Shown here piece by piece: positions 33,861 to 42,077 of a DNA stretch of 54,145 nt. Both the position numbers and the translations under genes were made by a program. This DNA comes from Gemmatimonadota bacterium (GTDB lineage: Bacteria; Gemmatimonadota; Gemmatimonadetes; Longimicrobiales; Gaopeijiaceae), in contig SLCK01000061.1 of assembly GCA_007125845.1 (NCBI GenBank), positions 1 through 54,145 of the forward strand, read 5' to 3'. The first letter of the stretch is position 1. Each line of letters starts with the position of its first letter. Under the pieces are notes generated by a model. The model worked only from the letters and a program-made list of their open reading frames with translations, did no database searches and had not been told where the DNA came from.

Positions 33861-34942
33861 CTCGACCTCAGCGGCTCACCGTCGAAGGTGATGCGGTCCA
33901 GCGTGCGGACGTTGAGCGCCTGAACGCTCTCGGGAATCGCCGCGTTGCTCACGGCGCTGTTGAACGCCTGTCCATCCTCGAGGGTCCACGCGAGCCAATC
34001 CACGACCGCCTCCGCGCGCTCCCGGGATGCAAGGCGGCCGAGGTCCTCGTACACGAAGAAGTAGGAGAAGGAGGAGATCGGGTAGGAGTCGTCGCCCGGC
34101 GCGTCGGTGAAGCTCACCTCGTGCCACGACTCGTGGCCGTGGGGGAGGGCATCGACCGCCGCCGCAGCGGCGGCGGTGCCGCCTTCGAGGGTCGGCTGGA
34201 GGTAGACCCCCGCTCGGTTCCGCACGAAGGCGGTGGGCATTCCCAGGCTGCTCGCGTAGGAGAGCTCGATGTATCCCAGCGAGTAGGGATTGTTGCGAAT
34301 GGCCCCGGCCACGCCCTCGTTCCCGTTTCCGCCGATGCCCGTAGGCCACGAAACCGCGGTCCCGTACCCGACGCGCTCGGTCCAGTCGTCGCTCACCTTG
34401 TTCAGGTAGTCCGTGAAGACGTAGGTGGTCCCCGACCCGTCGGAGCGGTGCACGACCACGATCGCCCTGTCGGGGAGATCCACTCCCGGATTCAGCTCCT
34501 GCAGCGCCGAGTCGTTCCATCGGGTGATACGCTCCAGGTAGATCTCCGCCAGCACCTCGCCCGTGAGCCGGAGCTCCTCGATCCCGGGCACGTTGTAGGC
34601 CATCGTCACCGTGCCGATCGTGAACGGCAGGGTGAGCGTGCCGGGAGCGCGCTCGAACTGCTCGACCGTGAGGGGGGCCTCCGAGGCCGCGAAGTCCACG
34701 GTCCGGTCGATGTGCGCCCGGATTCCACCCCCGGAGCCGATCGAGTTGTAGTTGACGCGTCCGCCCCGCTCCGCCTCGTACTCGCTCGCCCAAACCGTGA
34801 TGAGGGGCATCGCGAAGGTCGCGCCCGCACCGGTGAGGATCTGGTCGCCGCCGCCATCCGGTCCGGCGCACGCGGCAAGGGCGAAGGCGACGAGCCCGGC
34901 CGCCGCCGAGCCCTCGAACACGCGATGTCGTCCGACTCTCAT
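33857..34942 (-). CDS. pstS: Phosphate-binding lipoprotein PstS
   Basis: A 361-residue substrate-binding protein with a lipobox-like signal (LVAFALAACAG). Phosphate-contact motifs are present: 'GAGATFAMPLITVW' (TGAGATF-type), 'YNSIGSGGGIRAHIDRTVDFAASEAPL' (S-x-G-S-G and the D-F-x-x-S-D-like loop with E) and 'HRSDGSGTTYVFTDYLNK'. 'GNEGVAGAIRNNPYSLGYIELSYA' is the conserved late segment. In many PstS the loop reads 'GSDAP'; here it is 'ASEAP'. The gene opens the pst operon and lies 94 bp downstream of a Pho-box-like repeat. Confidence 0.96.
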   Translation of the reverse strand: MRVGRHRVFEGSAAAGLVAFALAACAGPDGGGDQILTGAGATFAMPLITVWASEYEAERGGRVNYNSIGSGGGIRAHIDRTVDFAASEAPLTVEQFERAPGTLTLPFTIGTVTMAYNVPGIEELRLTGEVLAEIYLERITRWNDSALQELNPGVDLPDRAIVVVHRSDGSGTTYVFTDYLNKVSDDWTERVGYGTAVSWPTGIGGNGNEGVAGAIRNNPYSLGYIELSYASSLGMPTAFVRNRAGVYLQPTLEGGTAAAAAAVDALPHGHESWHEVSFTDAPGDDSYPISSFSYFFVYEDLGRLASRERAEAVVDWLAWTLEDGQAFNSAVSNAAIPESVQALNVRTLDRITFDGEPLRSR

Positions 34943-35035
34943 CGAGGCCCCGATCTCCTGAAGGGTGAGGAACCGCGCACGGGATCGAGCCCCGATCCCG
35001 GTGCGTTCGAGGATCAGGTGAAAGCTGAAGGGGAA

Positions 35036-35075
35036 TTGTCACGGAGATGTAACGGGAAGGGCTTGGCCTCGTAAC
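35036..35075 (-). promoter_or_regulatory. Pho-box-like repeat upstream of pstS
   Basis: On the minus strand GTTACAT-CTCC-GTGACAA (35053 down to 35036) has two 7-bp half-sites with an 11-bp period, the geometry of PhoB sites. A further GTTAC (35075-35071) sits 22 bp, two periods, upstream. It lies 94 bp before the pstS start, pointing towards it. The neighbouring phoBR genes make PhoB the obvious candidate. Confidence 0.65.
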
Positions 35076-35145
35076 GGTGGGGCCCGAAGGGACCGCTCCC
35101 CGTGTGGACGGCCTCTAGGAGGGAATTCCGGGGGAGGGTCGCCCG

Positions 35146-36234
35146 TCAGAGTGTGAGCTGGAACTCGAGCCGAAGCGCCCGGTCGCTCGTCGCTCGCTCC
35201 CGGTCCCGGATCCGGGCCAGATCGGCCTGCAGCTTCACCCGGTGGCCGTGCAGGTAGCGGTTGTAGCCCACCCGCGACTCGATTGCGCCCCCCACAGCTC
35301 CGATCGGATCGACGACGGCGCGCCGGACCACGAGCTCGTGCCCCCCGCCTTCGAGGAGATAGCCGCCCTGGACGTACCAACCCTGGGTCCTCAGGCGATC
35401 GGCAGCGGGGGGCTCGCTGCTCTCGCGGTGGTACTCCCCGACCAGGCTGAATCCGGACAGCTCGAAGGCCCCTTCCACATTCCATCGGGAAATGTCGGTC
35501 ACGGCTCCTCGCTCCCCGATGCCGTTCCGGAGCACCGCAACTCCCAGCGCCACCTTTGGGCTGTCCGGCCGGTCGTGGGCCCCCTCCACCGGGTCGAGAG
35601 CCCCCAGGGGCGTGACGACCGCCCGGGCCGTCGTGATGAAGCGGCCGTTGTCGTTCGTCGGCTGATTGATCCCGTTTCCGTTGAACACCCCCAGCGAGTA
35701 CTCGAAGAGCTCGCCCGCGAGACGTCCGCCGATCGACACCCCCTGGTCACGGCCGACCGAGAACCGCCCGTCGACGATGGAGCGATCCGCGAGCTGAAGA
35801 TCGCGGGAGGAGGTGATCCACTGCCTGCCGTACTCGACCTTCCCTTGCCCGAAGCGCACAGCGAGCCAGGGAGCGAAGCGGTAGCGAACGAAGGCGTCGA
35901 CCAGGTGCGTGCCGGGTCCGGACAGCTCCGCCTGGACCAGGTAGTCGAAGTCACCGTAGGCCGCCCCGGAAAGGGCCAGGCGGGCCCGGCGAATTCTGGT
36001 CGAAGCCGTGCGATCCCCGTCGGACGGATCGGAGACGGTGTGACGGACCTGCAGACGAGCCGAGAGGTTGAGCTCGAAGGGAGATTCGACGTCGTCGTCC
36101 GCGTCCTGGGCATCGAGACCTGGAGGCAGGATCAAGAAGTACGCGACCAGGAAGGCTCCGGCTCCGAGACCCCACCTCACCCCGGGTGCGAATATTGTTC
36201 TCCCCGGCTCCCCACCCCGACCTCGACCTCGCAC
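35146..36234 (-). CDS. Phosphate-selective porin OprO/OprP-like
   Basis: A 362-residue outer-membrane protein. GTG 36234 is chosen because AGGAGGGG precedes it and it yields a signal peptide (GLGAGAFLVAYFLILPPGLDAQD); the open frame itself extends further. The barrel begins 'FELNLSARLQVRHTVSDPSDGDRTASTRIRRARLALSG', matching the OprO/P family (R-x-R-R-A-R-L), continues 'GFDYLVQAEL'-type strands ('DFDYLVQAELSG'), 'DAFVRYRFAPWLAVRFGQGKVEYGRQ', and ends 'LRLEFQLTL' with a C-terminal aromatic-poor strand. Such porins pass phosphate or polyphosphate. Position between pst and phoBR supports a phosphate role. Confidence 0.9.
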   Translation of the reverse strand: MRGRGRGGEPGRTIFAPGVRWGLGAGAFLVAYFLILPPGLDAQDADDDVESPFELNLSARLQVRHTVSDPSDGDRTASTRIRRARLALSGAAYGDFDYLVQAELSGPGTHLVDAFVRYRFAPWLAVRFGQGKVEYGRQWITSSRDLQLADRSIVDGRFSVGRDQGVSIGGRLAGELFEYSLGVFNGNGINQPTNDNGRFITTARAVVTPLGALDPVEGAHDRPDSPKVALGVAVLRNGIGERGAVTDISRWNVEGAFELSGFSLVGEYHRESSEPPAADRLRTQGWYVQGGYLLEGGGHELVVRRAVVDPIGAVGGAIESRVGYNRYLHGHRVKLQADLARIRDRERATSDRALRLEFQLTL

Positions 36235-36304
36235 CGTTCCCCTCCTCGATTCCGCGGATCCCCAGGACGTTAGCGCGCACGAATGTAAGCCCCGGGACCT
36301 TGAT

Positions 36305-36322
36305 GTTACATACCCGTGACCG
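36305..36322. promoter_or_regulatory. Pho-box-like repeat upstream of the porin (reverse orientation)
   Basis: On the plus strand GTTACAT-ACCC-GTGACCG has two 7-bp half-sites spaced 11 bp, nearly identical to the pstS box. It lies 71 bp upstream of the porin start but its repeat orientation is opposite to that of the pstS box relative to the gene. It also contains the TAA stop of the wHTH-remnant frame. Confidence 0.5.
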
Positions 36323-36650
36323 CATCTCCGGCCCGGGCGGTGAGCTTGCCGCATGAGAAGGAATGCGCGAGGAGCTGACGCCGACTCTGGGTCCGACTCT
36401 GGCGCTCCATCGGATTGTGGAGAAGCCGAAACTCGGTGGGCGTGAGGTTGAGCTCCTCTCCCTCGAGCGTGGCGAGGTGGGCATTGGGATCGAGGACCGG
36501 CGTCCCGGCCCGCAGCACGCTCCGGTCCGGGATCTCCCGGTCCACGGCCGCCAGCGCATCCCGACCGCTGGCGGCAGCCTCGGCTCCGGTGGTTCCGGCG
36601 GGGGCACGCTCGTCCATGCTCGTCGCGAATCTCACGTTGGTCCCGTTCAT
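36306..36650 (-). pseudogene. Remnant of a PhoB/OmpR-type winged-helix domain
   Basis: A 114-residue frame. ATG 36650 has GGAG six bases upstream, so it may still be translated. The first 50 residues resemble nothing known. Residues 45-95 follow the start of an OmpR/PhoB winged helix: 'GTPVLDPNAHLATLEGEELNLTPTEFRLLHNPMERQSRTQSRRQLL' parallels the phoB product nearby (RSGPVTLDTDAA..., LELTPTEYRLL, RVQSRKQLL). The recognition helix and wing (VDMHVQRLRAKL) are missing, and the receiver domain is absent. A Pho-box-like repeat lies upstream. Either a decaying duplicate of phoB or a small derivative that could compete for something. Confidence 0.5.
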
Positions 36651-36714
36651 GGTCCACTCCGGCCAAGCTTCGATACAAGGCTAGGACCGCTCGGTCACGG
36701 ACCGTGGACGTTTC

Positions 36715-36732
36715 GTGTAACGGGGGCGTAAC
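36715..36732 (-). promoter_or_regulatory. Pho-box-like repeat upstream of the wHTH remnant
   Basis: On the minus strand GTTACGC-CCCC-GTTACAC, two half-sites with an 11-bp period, 65-82 bp upstream of ATG 36650 and in the same orientation as the pstS box. It also lies just downstream of the phoR stop. Confidence 0.5.
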
Positions 36733-36792
36733 TTCGGGGAACTCGGGCCGCTCGCCCATGCGGCGCAGGACCGAGAGGCGGCACCGGTTCCG

Positions 36793-38514
36793 TCAGCGCG
36801 GAAGGGTGAACCGGATCGTCGTCCCCCGATCCAGCTCGCTCTCGACCTCCACCCGACCCCCGTGCGCCTCCACGAGATGGCGGACGATCGACAGGCCCAG
36901 GCCGGTTCCGCCCTCGGCCCTGGAGCGGGCCGGATCGACCCGGTAGAACCGCTCGAAGATCCGTCCGAGGTGGGCCGAAGGAATCCCGCTTCCCGTGTCG
37001 CTCACCTCGACTGCGATCTGGCCGTCGTCGGCCCGCCGGGATCGCACCTCGATTCGTCCCCCGCTCGGCGTGTAGCGGAGGGCGTTGCTGAAGAGATTGG
37101 AGAAGACCTGGTGAAGACCGCGGCGGTCGGCGAGCACTTCCCGGGCCTCCGGCTCCAACCGCAGTTCGAGCTCCACCCCCCGCTCCTCCGCGCGGGTCGC
37201 AAAAGTTTGCCAGGCCTCCCGGGCCACGTCTCCCAGATCGACGGGCGTCCGCTCCGGCCGCCACCCGCCGGACTCGATCCTCGAGAGGTCGAGGAGGTCT
37301 TCCAGGATGTCCTGGAGGCGCTGGGCGTTCTTTTGCACGCTTTCCGTGAACTTGCGGCGGAGGTCGTCCGGGAGATCGTCGTCGAGGAGGGTTTCGCCGT
37401 GACCCCGGATCACCGTCAGGGGCGTCTTCAGCTCGTGCGACACGTTCGCCACGAAGTCCTTCCTCACCCCTTCGAGGCGGCGCAGCTCGGTGATGTCGAG
37501 GAATACCAGGACGGCGCCTCCGCGCGGTAGGGGTTCGGCCGTCACCAGAAGATGCTTCCCTTCGTAGCTGACCTCCGCGGGTTCCACCGCCTCTCCGCGG
37601 GCGGCCTTCCGGGCGAGCTGGAGAAAGGGAGCTCGCCGGATCACCGTCTGAAGGGGCACCGACCGAAGGAAATCGGGAAGTTCGAGAATCGTCCGGGCCG
37701 CGGGGTTCGTTCTGAGAATCATCCCGTCCGGAGCGACCGCGAGAATTCCTTCGGCCATGGAGTCGATGAGGGTCGTCATCTCCTCCCGCTCCGCTTCGAG
37801 CTCCTCGAGACGCCGCTGAAGCTCTTCGGCGAGGCCGTCGAGGGCGTGCCCCAGGTCGTCGAGCTCGTCCCCCCCCTCCGGCTCCACCCGCGCGCTCAGG
37901 TTTCCCGCCGCAATCGCCTGAGCGATCTCACCCATCCGCCCGAGCCTGCGGCTCAGGGCATGGCTGAGGACGATCGCCAGCAGAAGCGCGAGCAGGACCG
38001 CGCCTCCCCCGATCCTCAGCAGCCATCCCCGGACTCGCGCCACCCTCGCGTCGATCCGATCGATCGGGACCGCGAAGCGAAGCACCTCCCCCCGCTCGGT
38101 GAGCGTCGCCGCGTAGAGGAGCTCCAGGTCCACGGAGGTGCTCATTCGGAGCGTCAGCGCGGTGCCTTCAGCCAACGCCCCCAGCACCTCGGGTCGCTGG
38201 GAGTGGTCGTCGAGCTCGGCCACCTGGTCCGGCCCCACTCCCGAATCCCCCAGCACCACCCCGTCCGGCGCGATGATCGTGACCCGGTACTTGGTCAGCG
38301 CCGCGATCTCGCGGGCCAACGGGTCCGGCGAGGTTCCGGTGCTCTCGTCATAGAGGGCGCGACCCAGGGCGATCTGGCGCTGGAGCTCCTCCCGCGCCGT
38401 GTCGAGAAACGACGCGCGCAGCACCCGGTCCGTGGTGGCGATCATGGCCAGAACGACGACCGCCACGAGAAGGATGTGGCTCAGGAAGAGTCGATGAGAG
38501 AAGCGGGAGGTCAT
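36793..38514 (-). CDS. phoR: Phosphate-regulon sensor histidine kinase PhoR
   Basis: A 573-residue kinase; ATG 38514 overlaps the phoB stop (ATGA). Helix 1 at 10-28, a periplasmic region of about 130 residues, helix 2 at 163-186, HAMP at 187-240 (SHALSRRLGRMGEIAQAIAAGNLSARV), PAS at 245-345 (IDSMAEGILAVAPDGMILRTNPAA) and the HisKA box 'DFVANVSHELKTPLTVIRGH' with H360. The ATPase domain has the N box 'HQVFSNLFSNALRYTP', G1 'VEVSDTGSGIP', F box 'FERFYRVD' and G2 'GGTGLGLSIVRHL'. PhoR-like kinases of Gram-positives and others also have this extracytoplasmic domain. Pairing with phoB beside pst supports the name. Confidence 0.94.
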   Translation of the reverse strand: MTSRFSHRLFLSHILLVAVVVLAMIATTDRVLRASFLDTAREELQRQIALGRALYDESTGTSPDPLAREIAALTKYRVTIIAPDGVVLGDSGVGPDQVAELDDHSQRPEVLGALAEGTALTLRMSTSVDLELLYAATLTERGEVLRFAVPIDRIDARVARVRGWLLRIGGGAVLLALLLAIVLSHALSRRLGRMGEIAQAIAAGNLSARVEPEGGDELDDLGHALDGLAEELQRRLEELEAEREEMTTLIDSMAEGILAVAPDGMILRTNPAARTILELPDFLRSVPLQTVIRRAPFLQLARKAARGEAVEPAEVSYEGKHLLVTAEPLPRGGAVLVFLDITELRRLEGVRKDFVANVSHELKTPLTVIRGHGETLLDDDLPDDLRRKFTESVQKNAQRLQDILEDLLDLSRIESGGWRPERTPVDLGDVAREAWQTFATRAEERGVELELRLEPEAREVLADRRGLHQVFSNLFSNALRYTPSGGRIEVRSRRADDGQIAVEVSDTGSGIPSAHLGRIFERFYRVDPARSRAEGGTGLGLSIVRHLVEAHGGRVEVESELDRGTTIRFTLPR

Positions 38515-39242
38515 CGGGCTCCCGGGGGCGGCTCCGTCCGGAACCGGTACCCGAAGCCGCGCACCGTCTCGAGCCACTCCGAACCCGCTCCGAGCTTCGC
38601 GCGCAGTCGCTGGACGTGCATGTCCACCGTGCGCGTGGTGATGTCGGCCGTGGTGTCCCAGACCGCATCGAGGAGCTGCTTGCGGCTCTGCACCCGTCCC
38701 CGACGCTCGAGGAGCGTCCTGAGGAGTCGGTACTCCGTCGGAGTGAGCTCCAGGGTCCGGCCGTCCACCCGCGCGCTGGCCGCGTCCGTGTCGAGCGTTA
38801 CGGGGCCCGACCGAAGAAGCGAGCCCCCCGTTCCCGTGGGCGGGGGCTCCCGCACTCTGCGGAGGACCGCGCCGACCCTCAACACCAGCTCCTGCGGAGA
38901 GAACGGCTTGGTCACGTAGTCGTCGGCGCCGAGGCGAAGTCCGTCCACCCGCTCCGTCTCGTCCGCCCGTGCGGTGAGGAGGATGACGGGGAGGGAGCGG
39001 TACTCCGGCTGCTCGCGAAGCAGACGGAGGACGTCGAGACCGGAGCTCCCCGGGAGCATGAGGTCGAGCACCACGAGATCCGGCCGCTCCTTGCGGATCG
39101 CCTCGAGCGCCTCCTCCCCGTCGGAGACCGTCCGGACTCGATAGGACTCACGGGCCAGGTGATACGCCACCAGCGCCGAGATGTCGGGCTCGTCGTCGAC
39201 CACGAGGATGTTCGCTTTCATTCGCCCTCTCTGCTTCGCCAT
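38511..39242 (-). CDS. phoB: Phosphate-regulon response regulator PhoB
   Basis: A 243-residue regulator from ATG 39242 (GGTGGAG at 8-base spacing; ATG 39221 is the alternative). Receiver: 'ILVVDDEPDIS' with the acidic pair, phospho-acceptor D60 in 'LVVLDLMLPGSSGLD', T in 'VILLTARADE' and K in 'DDYVTKPFSPQEL'. Effector: OmpR winged helix 'LELTPTEYRLLRTLLERRGRVQSRKQLLDAVWD', 'TRTVDMHVQRLRAKLG', 'ETVRGFGYRF'. It should bind the 11-bp repeats found near pstS, the porin and the TonB operon. Translationally coupled to phoR. Confidence 0.95.
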   Translation of the reverse strand: MAKQRGRMKANILVVDDEPDISALVAYHLARESYRVRTVSDGEEALEAIRKERPDLVVLDLMLPGSSGLDVLRLLREQPEYRSLPVILLTARADETERVDGLRLGADDYVTKPFSPQELVLRVGAVLRRVREPPPTGTGGSLLRSGPVTLDTDAASARVDGRTLELTPTEYRLLRTLLERRGRVQSRKQLLDAVWDTTADITTRTVDMHVQRLRAKLGAGSEWLETVRGFGYRFRTEPPPGAR

Positions 39243-39448
39243 GCCTCGCGCTCCACCGGGTCCGGATCCCTTCCGTCCGGATAGCCCCGCCATTGTCCTG
39301 AAGGTCATCACATTCGGCGAAAGCCGCCAGAAGCGAATGGGCGTGGCCACGACAACGGACCCTCGCCCCCACACTCGAGGTATAGCCCCTGCTGACCCAT
39401 GTTCGGCGCGACAACTCAGCGACCCACCCACCCGCGGAGGCAGCCCCC

Positions 39449-40465
39449 ATGTTTGTCCGAACGACTCTTTCCCTTGCGGCCGCCGGTGCGATCGCCCTCC
39501 CCGCCGCTTCTCCCGAACCCGCCGCGGCCCAGGCTCCACCGGGAGGCGTGAACGAGTTGATGGAGTGGGACGTCGATTGGGGCGGCCGCACCCGCGATCC
39601 CCACGTCGCCCCCGATGGCACGGTCTGGTTCGTGGGCCAGGCGGGCAACTATGTGGCCCGCTTCGACCCCAGTGACCAGTCCTTCCGGCACTACGAGATC
39701 GAGGACGGCGCGAACCCCCACACGATCATCGTGGACGATGAGGGCTACGGATGGTATGCGGGGAACCGGAACGGCACGATCGTGCGGGTCCACCCCGACA
39801 CCGGGGAGCTGACCGTCTTCCCGACCGGGGACGCGCGCGATCCCCACACGATGGTCTTCGACGGCCAGGGAGGGATCTGGTTCACGTCTCAGCAGTCGAG
39901 CCTGGTGGGCCGGCTGGACATGGGGAGCGGCGACTACGTTCTCGTCAACCCGTACGAACCCGGCGGCGCGCGACCGTACGGGATCGTGATGGATGAGGAA
40001 GGCCACCCCTGGGTCTCCCTCTTCGGGACGGACGAGGTTATCCGCATCCATCCCGAGACCCACGAGATCACCCGGTTCAAGAAGGCCCAGGAAAGCTCCC
40101 GCTCGCGGAGGCTGGAAGTGACCGGGGACGGGTACGTCTGGTACGTCGACGAGCCCCACGGCCAGCTCGGACGCATCGAGATCGCCACCGGAGCGGTCAC
40201 CGAGTTCCCCATGCCCGGAGGCGACGACTCGCGGCCCTACGCGATCACGAAGGACGATCGGGGAGTGCTCTGGGTCAGCCAGACGGGGCCGGAGAAGCGC
40301 CTCACCGCCTTCGACACGAACGCCGAGACCTTCGTCGCCGTCCACGAGGTCAGCGAGAACATCCGTCACATGATGTTCGACGCAGATAGGCGGGCGATGT
40401 GGTTCGGGACCGACGCGAACCGGATCGGGAGGGCGCTCGTCGAGCCCGCCGCGGCGATTCAGTGA
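39449..40465 (+). CDS. Secreted Vgb-like (virginiamycin B lyase/SMP-30-like) beta-propeller protein
   Basis: A 338-residue protein with a signal peptide (AAAGAIALPAASPEPAAAQA). Repeats of about 40-45 residues with the pattern 'PHTIIVDDEGYGWYAGNRNGTIVRVHPDTGELTVF', 'DPHTMVFDGQGGIWFTSQQSSLVGRLD', 'PYGIVMDEEGHPWVSLFGTDEVIRIHPET' form a propeller of about seven blades like Vgb streptogramin lyases. Periplasmic location argues against drug inactivation in the cytoplasm; such proteins more often bind or hydrolyse lactones or are of unknown role. The next gene's GTG overlaps its stop. Confidence 0.88.
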   Translation: MFVRTTLSLAAAGAIALPAASPEPAAAQAPPGGVNELMEWDVDWGGRTRDPHVAPDGTVWFVGQAGNYVARFDPSDQSFRHYEIEDGANPHTIIVDDEGYGWYAGNRNGTIVRVHPDTGELTVFPTGDARDPHTMVFDGQGGIWFTSQQSSLVGRLDMGSGDYVLVNPYEPGGARPYGIVMDEEGHPWVSLFGTDEVIRIHPETHEITRFKKAQESSRSRRLEVTGDGYVWYVDEPHGQLGRIEIATGAVTEFPMPGGDDSRPYAITKDDRGVLWVSQTGPEKRLTAFDTNAETFVAVHEVSENIRHMMFDADRRAMWFGTDANRIGRALVEPAAAIQ

Positions 40466-41139
40466 GTCGGACGGCCCTCCGGCTGGCGGCGGCGTCCCTC
40501 GCGGGCGCGGCGGTCCTCGTGACCGCGGGCACCGGAGGGATGGCCGCCACCGCCGGGACGGGGAGTCACGCCCAGGGCGCGGACTTCACGGTGCACGCCG
40601 AGGGCGCGAACCTCACGGCGTACGCCGCGGGCGGAGCGCACCTCCCCTTCCGGGACGGACCCCCGGCTCGCGTCACCGGAGGGTTCGGGGAGGACTCCTG
40701 CTTCGCGTGCCACTGGGACGGCACGGAGAACGACGAGGTCGGAACGCTCACGATCGCCGGCTTTCCGGAGCATTTCCAGGCGTCCGTCACCTACGATCTG
40801 GAGATCACCCTCACGCACCCGGAGCTCGAGGTGGCGGGCTTCCAGCTCGCGATCCGACGCGCCGAAGACGGCGTGCAGGCCGGGCATCTGGAAGTGGCGG
40901 AGGGTGAGGAGGAGCGAGTGAGAATCCTCACGGACCGGGAGATCGACTTCGCGCACCACCTCGTTCCGGGCATCGAGCCTACCGGGGAGCAGGCCACGCG
41001 CTGGAGACTCCGCTGGGTGGCCCCGGAGGCCCCGGAGGGGAACGTGCTCCTCCACGCCTCGGTCGTCGCCGGAGACGGCGACCACTCTCAGATGGGCGAC
41101 GCCGTGTACACGATAGAGCTCGAGAGTCGGCCCCGATGA
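40462..41139 (+). CDS. Periplasmic CxxCH (c-heme) protein with reelin/choice-of-anchor-V-like domain
   Basis: A 225-residue protein from GTG 40462, overlapping the preceding stop. Signal peptide (RLAAASLAGAAVLVTAG...). The motif 'GGFGEDSCFACHWDGTEND' holds one C-x-x-C-H, with the layout 'G-x-x-G-E-x-x-C-x-x-C-H' that opens choice-of-anchor-V/Reeler-like domains. The following 130 residues are an Ig-like sandwich (VTYDLEITLTHPELEVAGFQLAIRR...WRLRWVAPEAPEGNVLLHASVVAGDGD). Whether heme is actually attached is unproven. Probably a small periplasmic electron carrier or binding protein coupled to the propeller protein. Confidence 0.85.
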   Translation: MSRTALRLAAASLAGAAVLVTAGTGGMAATAGTGSHAQGADFTVHAEGANLTAYAAGGAHLPFRDGPPARVTGGFGEDSCFACHWDGTENDEVGTLTIAGFPEHFQASVTYDLEITLTHPELEVAGFQLAIRRAEDGVQAGHLEVAEGEEERVRILTDREIDFAHHLVPGIEPTGEQATRWRLRWVAPEAPEGNVLLHASVVAGDGDHSQMGDAVYTIELESRPR

Positions 41140-42077
41140 GCAGGTCGGCCCACCGGTCCGGAAGCCGTCGGTGGGTCGGAACGCTTCTTCTCTTGCTGGT
41201 CGGCCTCTTCGCGGTCTGGGCCCTCGTGCGCGTCGCCGTGGTCCGCCCCCCGGTGGCCGACGCCCCGCTCTTCGCCGAGTTGGACCGCCCCCTTCTCATC
41301 GCCCATCAGGGCGGTGAAGGCCTGCGGCCCGGCAACACCCTCGACGCGTTCCTGCACGCCTGGGATCTCGGCGCTCCCATGAGCGAAATGGACCTCCACA
41401 CGTCGGCGGATGACGTCCTGGTCCTCATCCATGACGACACCGTCGACGCCACCACGGAGGGGACGGGCCTCATCCGGGAGATGACGGTCGCCGAGCTTCA
41501 GTCGCTCGACGCGGGGTACCGGTGGAGCCCGGACGGGGGCGGGTCCTTCCCGTACCGGGGAGCCGGGATCACGGTTGCCACCCTCGACGAGGTCCTCGAT
41601 GCGCTCCCGGACAGCTACTTCAATCTAGAGCTCAAGCAGCTCGAGCCCTCGGTGGCGTCGGCCACCTGCCGGGTGGTGCGGGAACGGGGATTGGAGACCC
41701 GGACCCTGGTCGCGTCCTTCTCCACCCGGGCCCTGAGGCAGTTTCGCCGGGAGTGCCCCGAGGTGGCGACCTCGGCGGGCGCCTGGGAGGCAAGGGCGTT
41801 CCTCGTCTTGCATCACCTGCGATTGACGCGGGCCTGGACGCCGCCCTTCGAGGCGATCCAGCTCCCGCCGACCAGTCGCGGGCTGCGACTCCTCACCCCC
41901 CGGCTCCTCCGGTCCGCCGCCGAGCGCAACCTCGAGGTCCACGCCTGGACGATCAACGACACGGAGGAGATCCGTGAGCTCCTCGAGCTCGGCGTCGACG
42001 GGATCGTGACCGACTTTCCGGACCGAATGCTCGAAGTCGTGGCGGAGCGGAGCAGCCCGGAGGGGACCTCGCGTTAG
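41136..42077 (+). CDS. Membrane-anchored glycerophosphodiester phosphodiesterase
   Basis: A 313-residue protein; ATG overlaps the previous stop (ATGA). An N-terminal helix (TLLLLLVGLFAVWALVRVAVV) anchors it. The GDPD domain begins 'LIAHQGGEGLRPGNTLDAF' (catalytic His), then 'SEMDLHTSADDVLVLIHDDTVDATTEGTG' (metal-binding E-x-D and second His), 'YFNLELKQ' (E-x-K) and 'VHAWTINDTEEIRELLELGVDGIVTDFPD' (W and TD-P end). The usual PENT is PGNT, a variant seen in the 'HQGGEG' subgroup. It would release glycerol-3-phosphate from deacylated lipid, a role that fits the phosphate island. Confidence 0.93.
   Translation: MSRSAHRSGSRRWVGTLLLLLVGLFAVWALVRVAVVRPPVADAPLFAELDRPLLIAHQGGEGLRPGNTLDAFLHAWDLGAPMSEMDLHTSADDVLVLIHDDTVDATTEGTGLIREMTVAELQSLDAGYRWSPDGGGSFPYRGAGITVATLDEVLDALPDSYFNLELKQLEPSVASATCRVVRERGLETRTLVASFSTRALRQFRRECPEVATSAGAWEARAFLVLHHLRLTRAWTPPFEAIQLPPTSRGLRLLTPRLLRSAAERNLEVHAWTINDTEEIRELLELGVDGIVTDFPDRMLEVVAERSSPEGTSR

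Noticed and set aside
39449-40465. Streptogramin B resistance lyase
   Set aside because: The propeller fold fits Vgb, but the protein is secreted and sits in an operon with a CxxCH protein and GDPD, so antibiotic inactivation is not supported.
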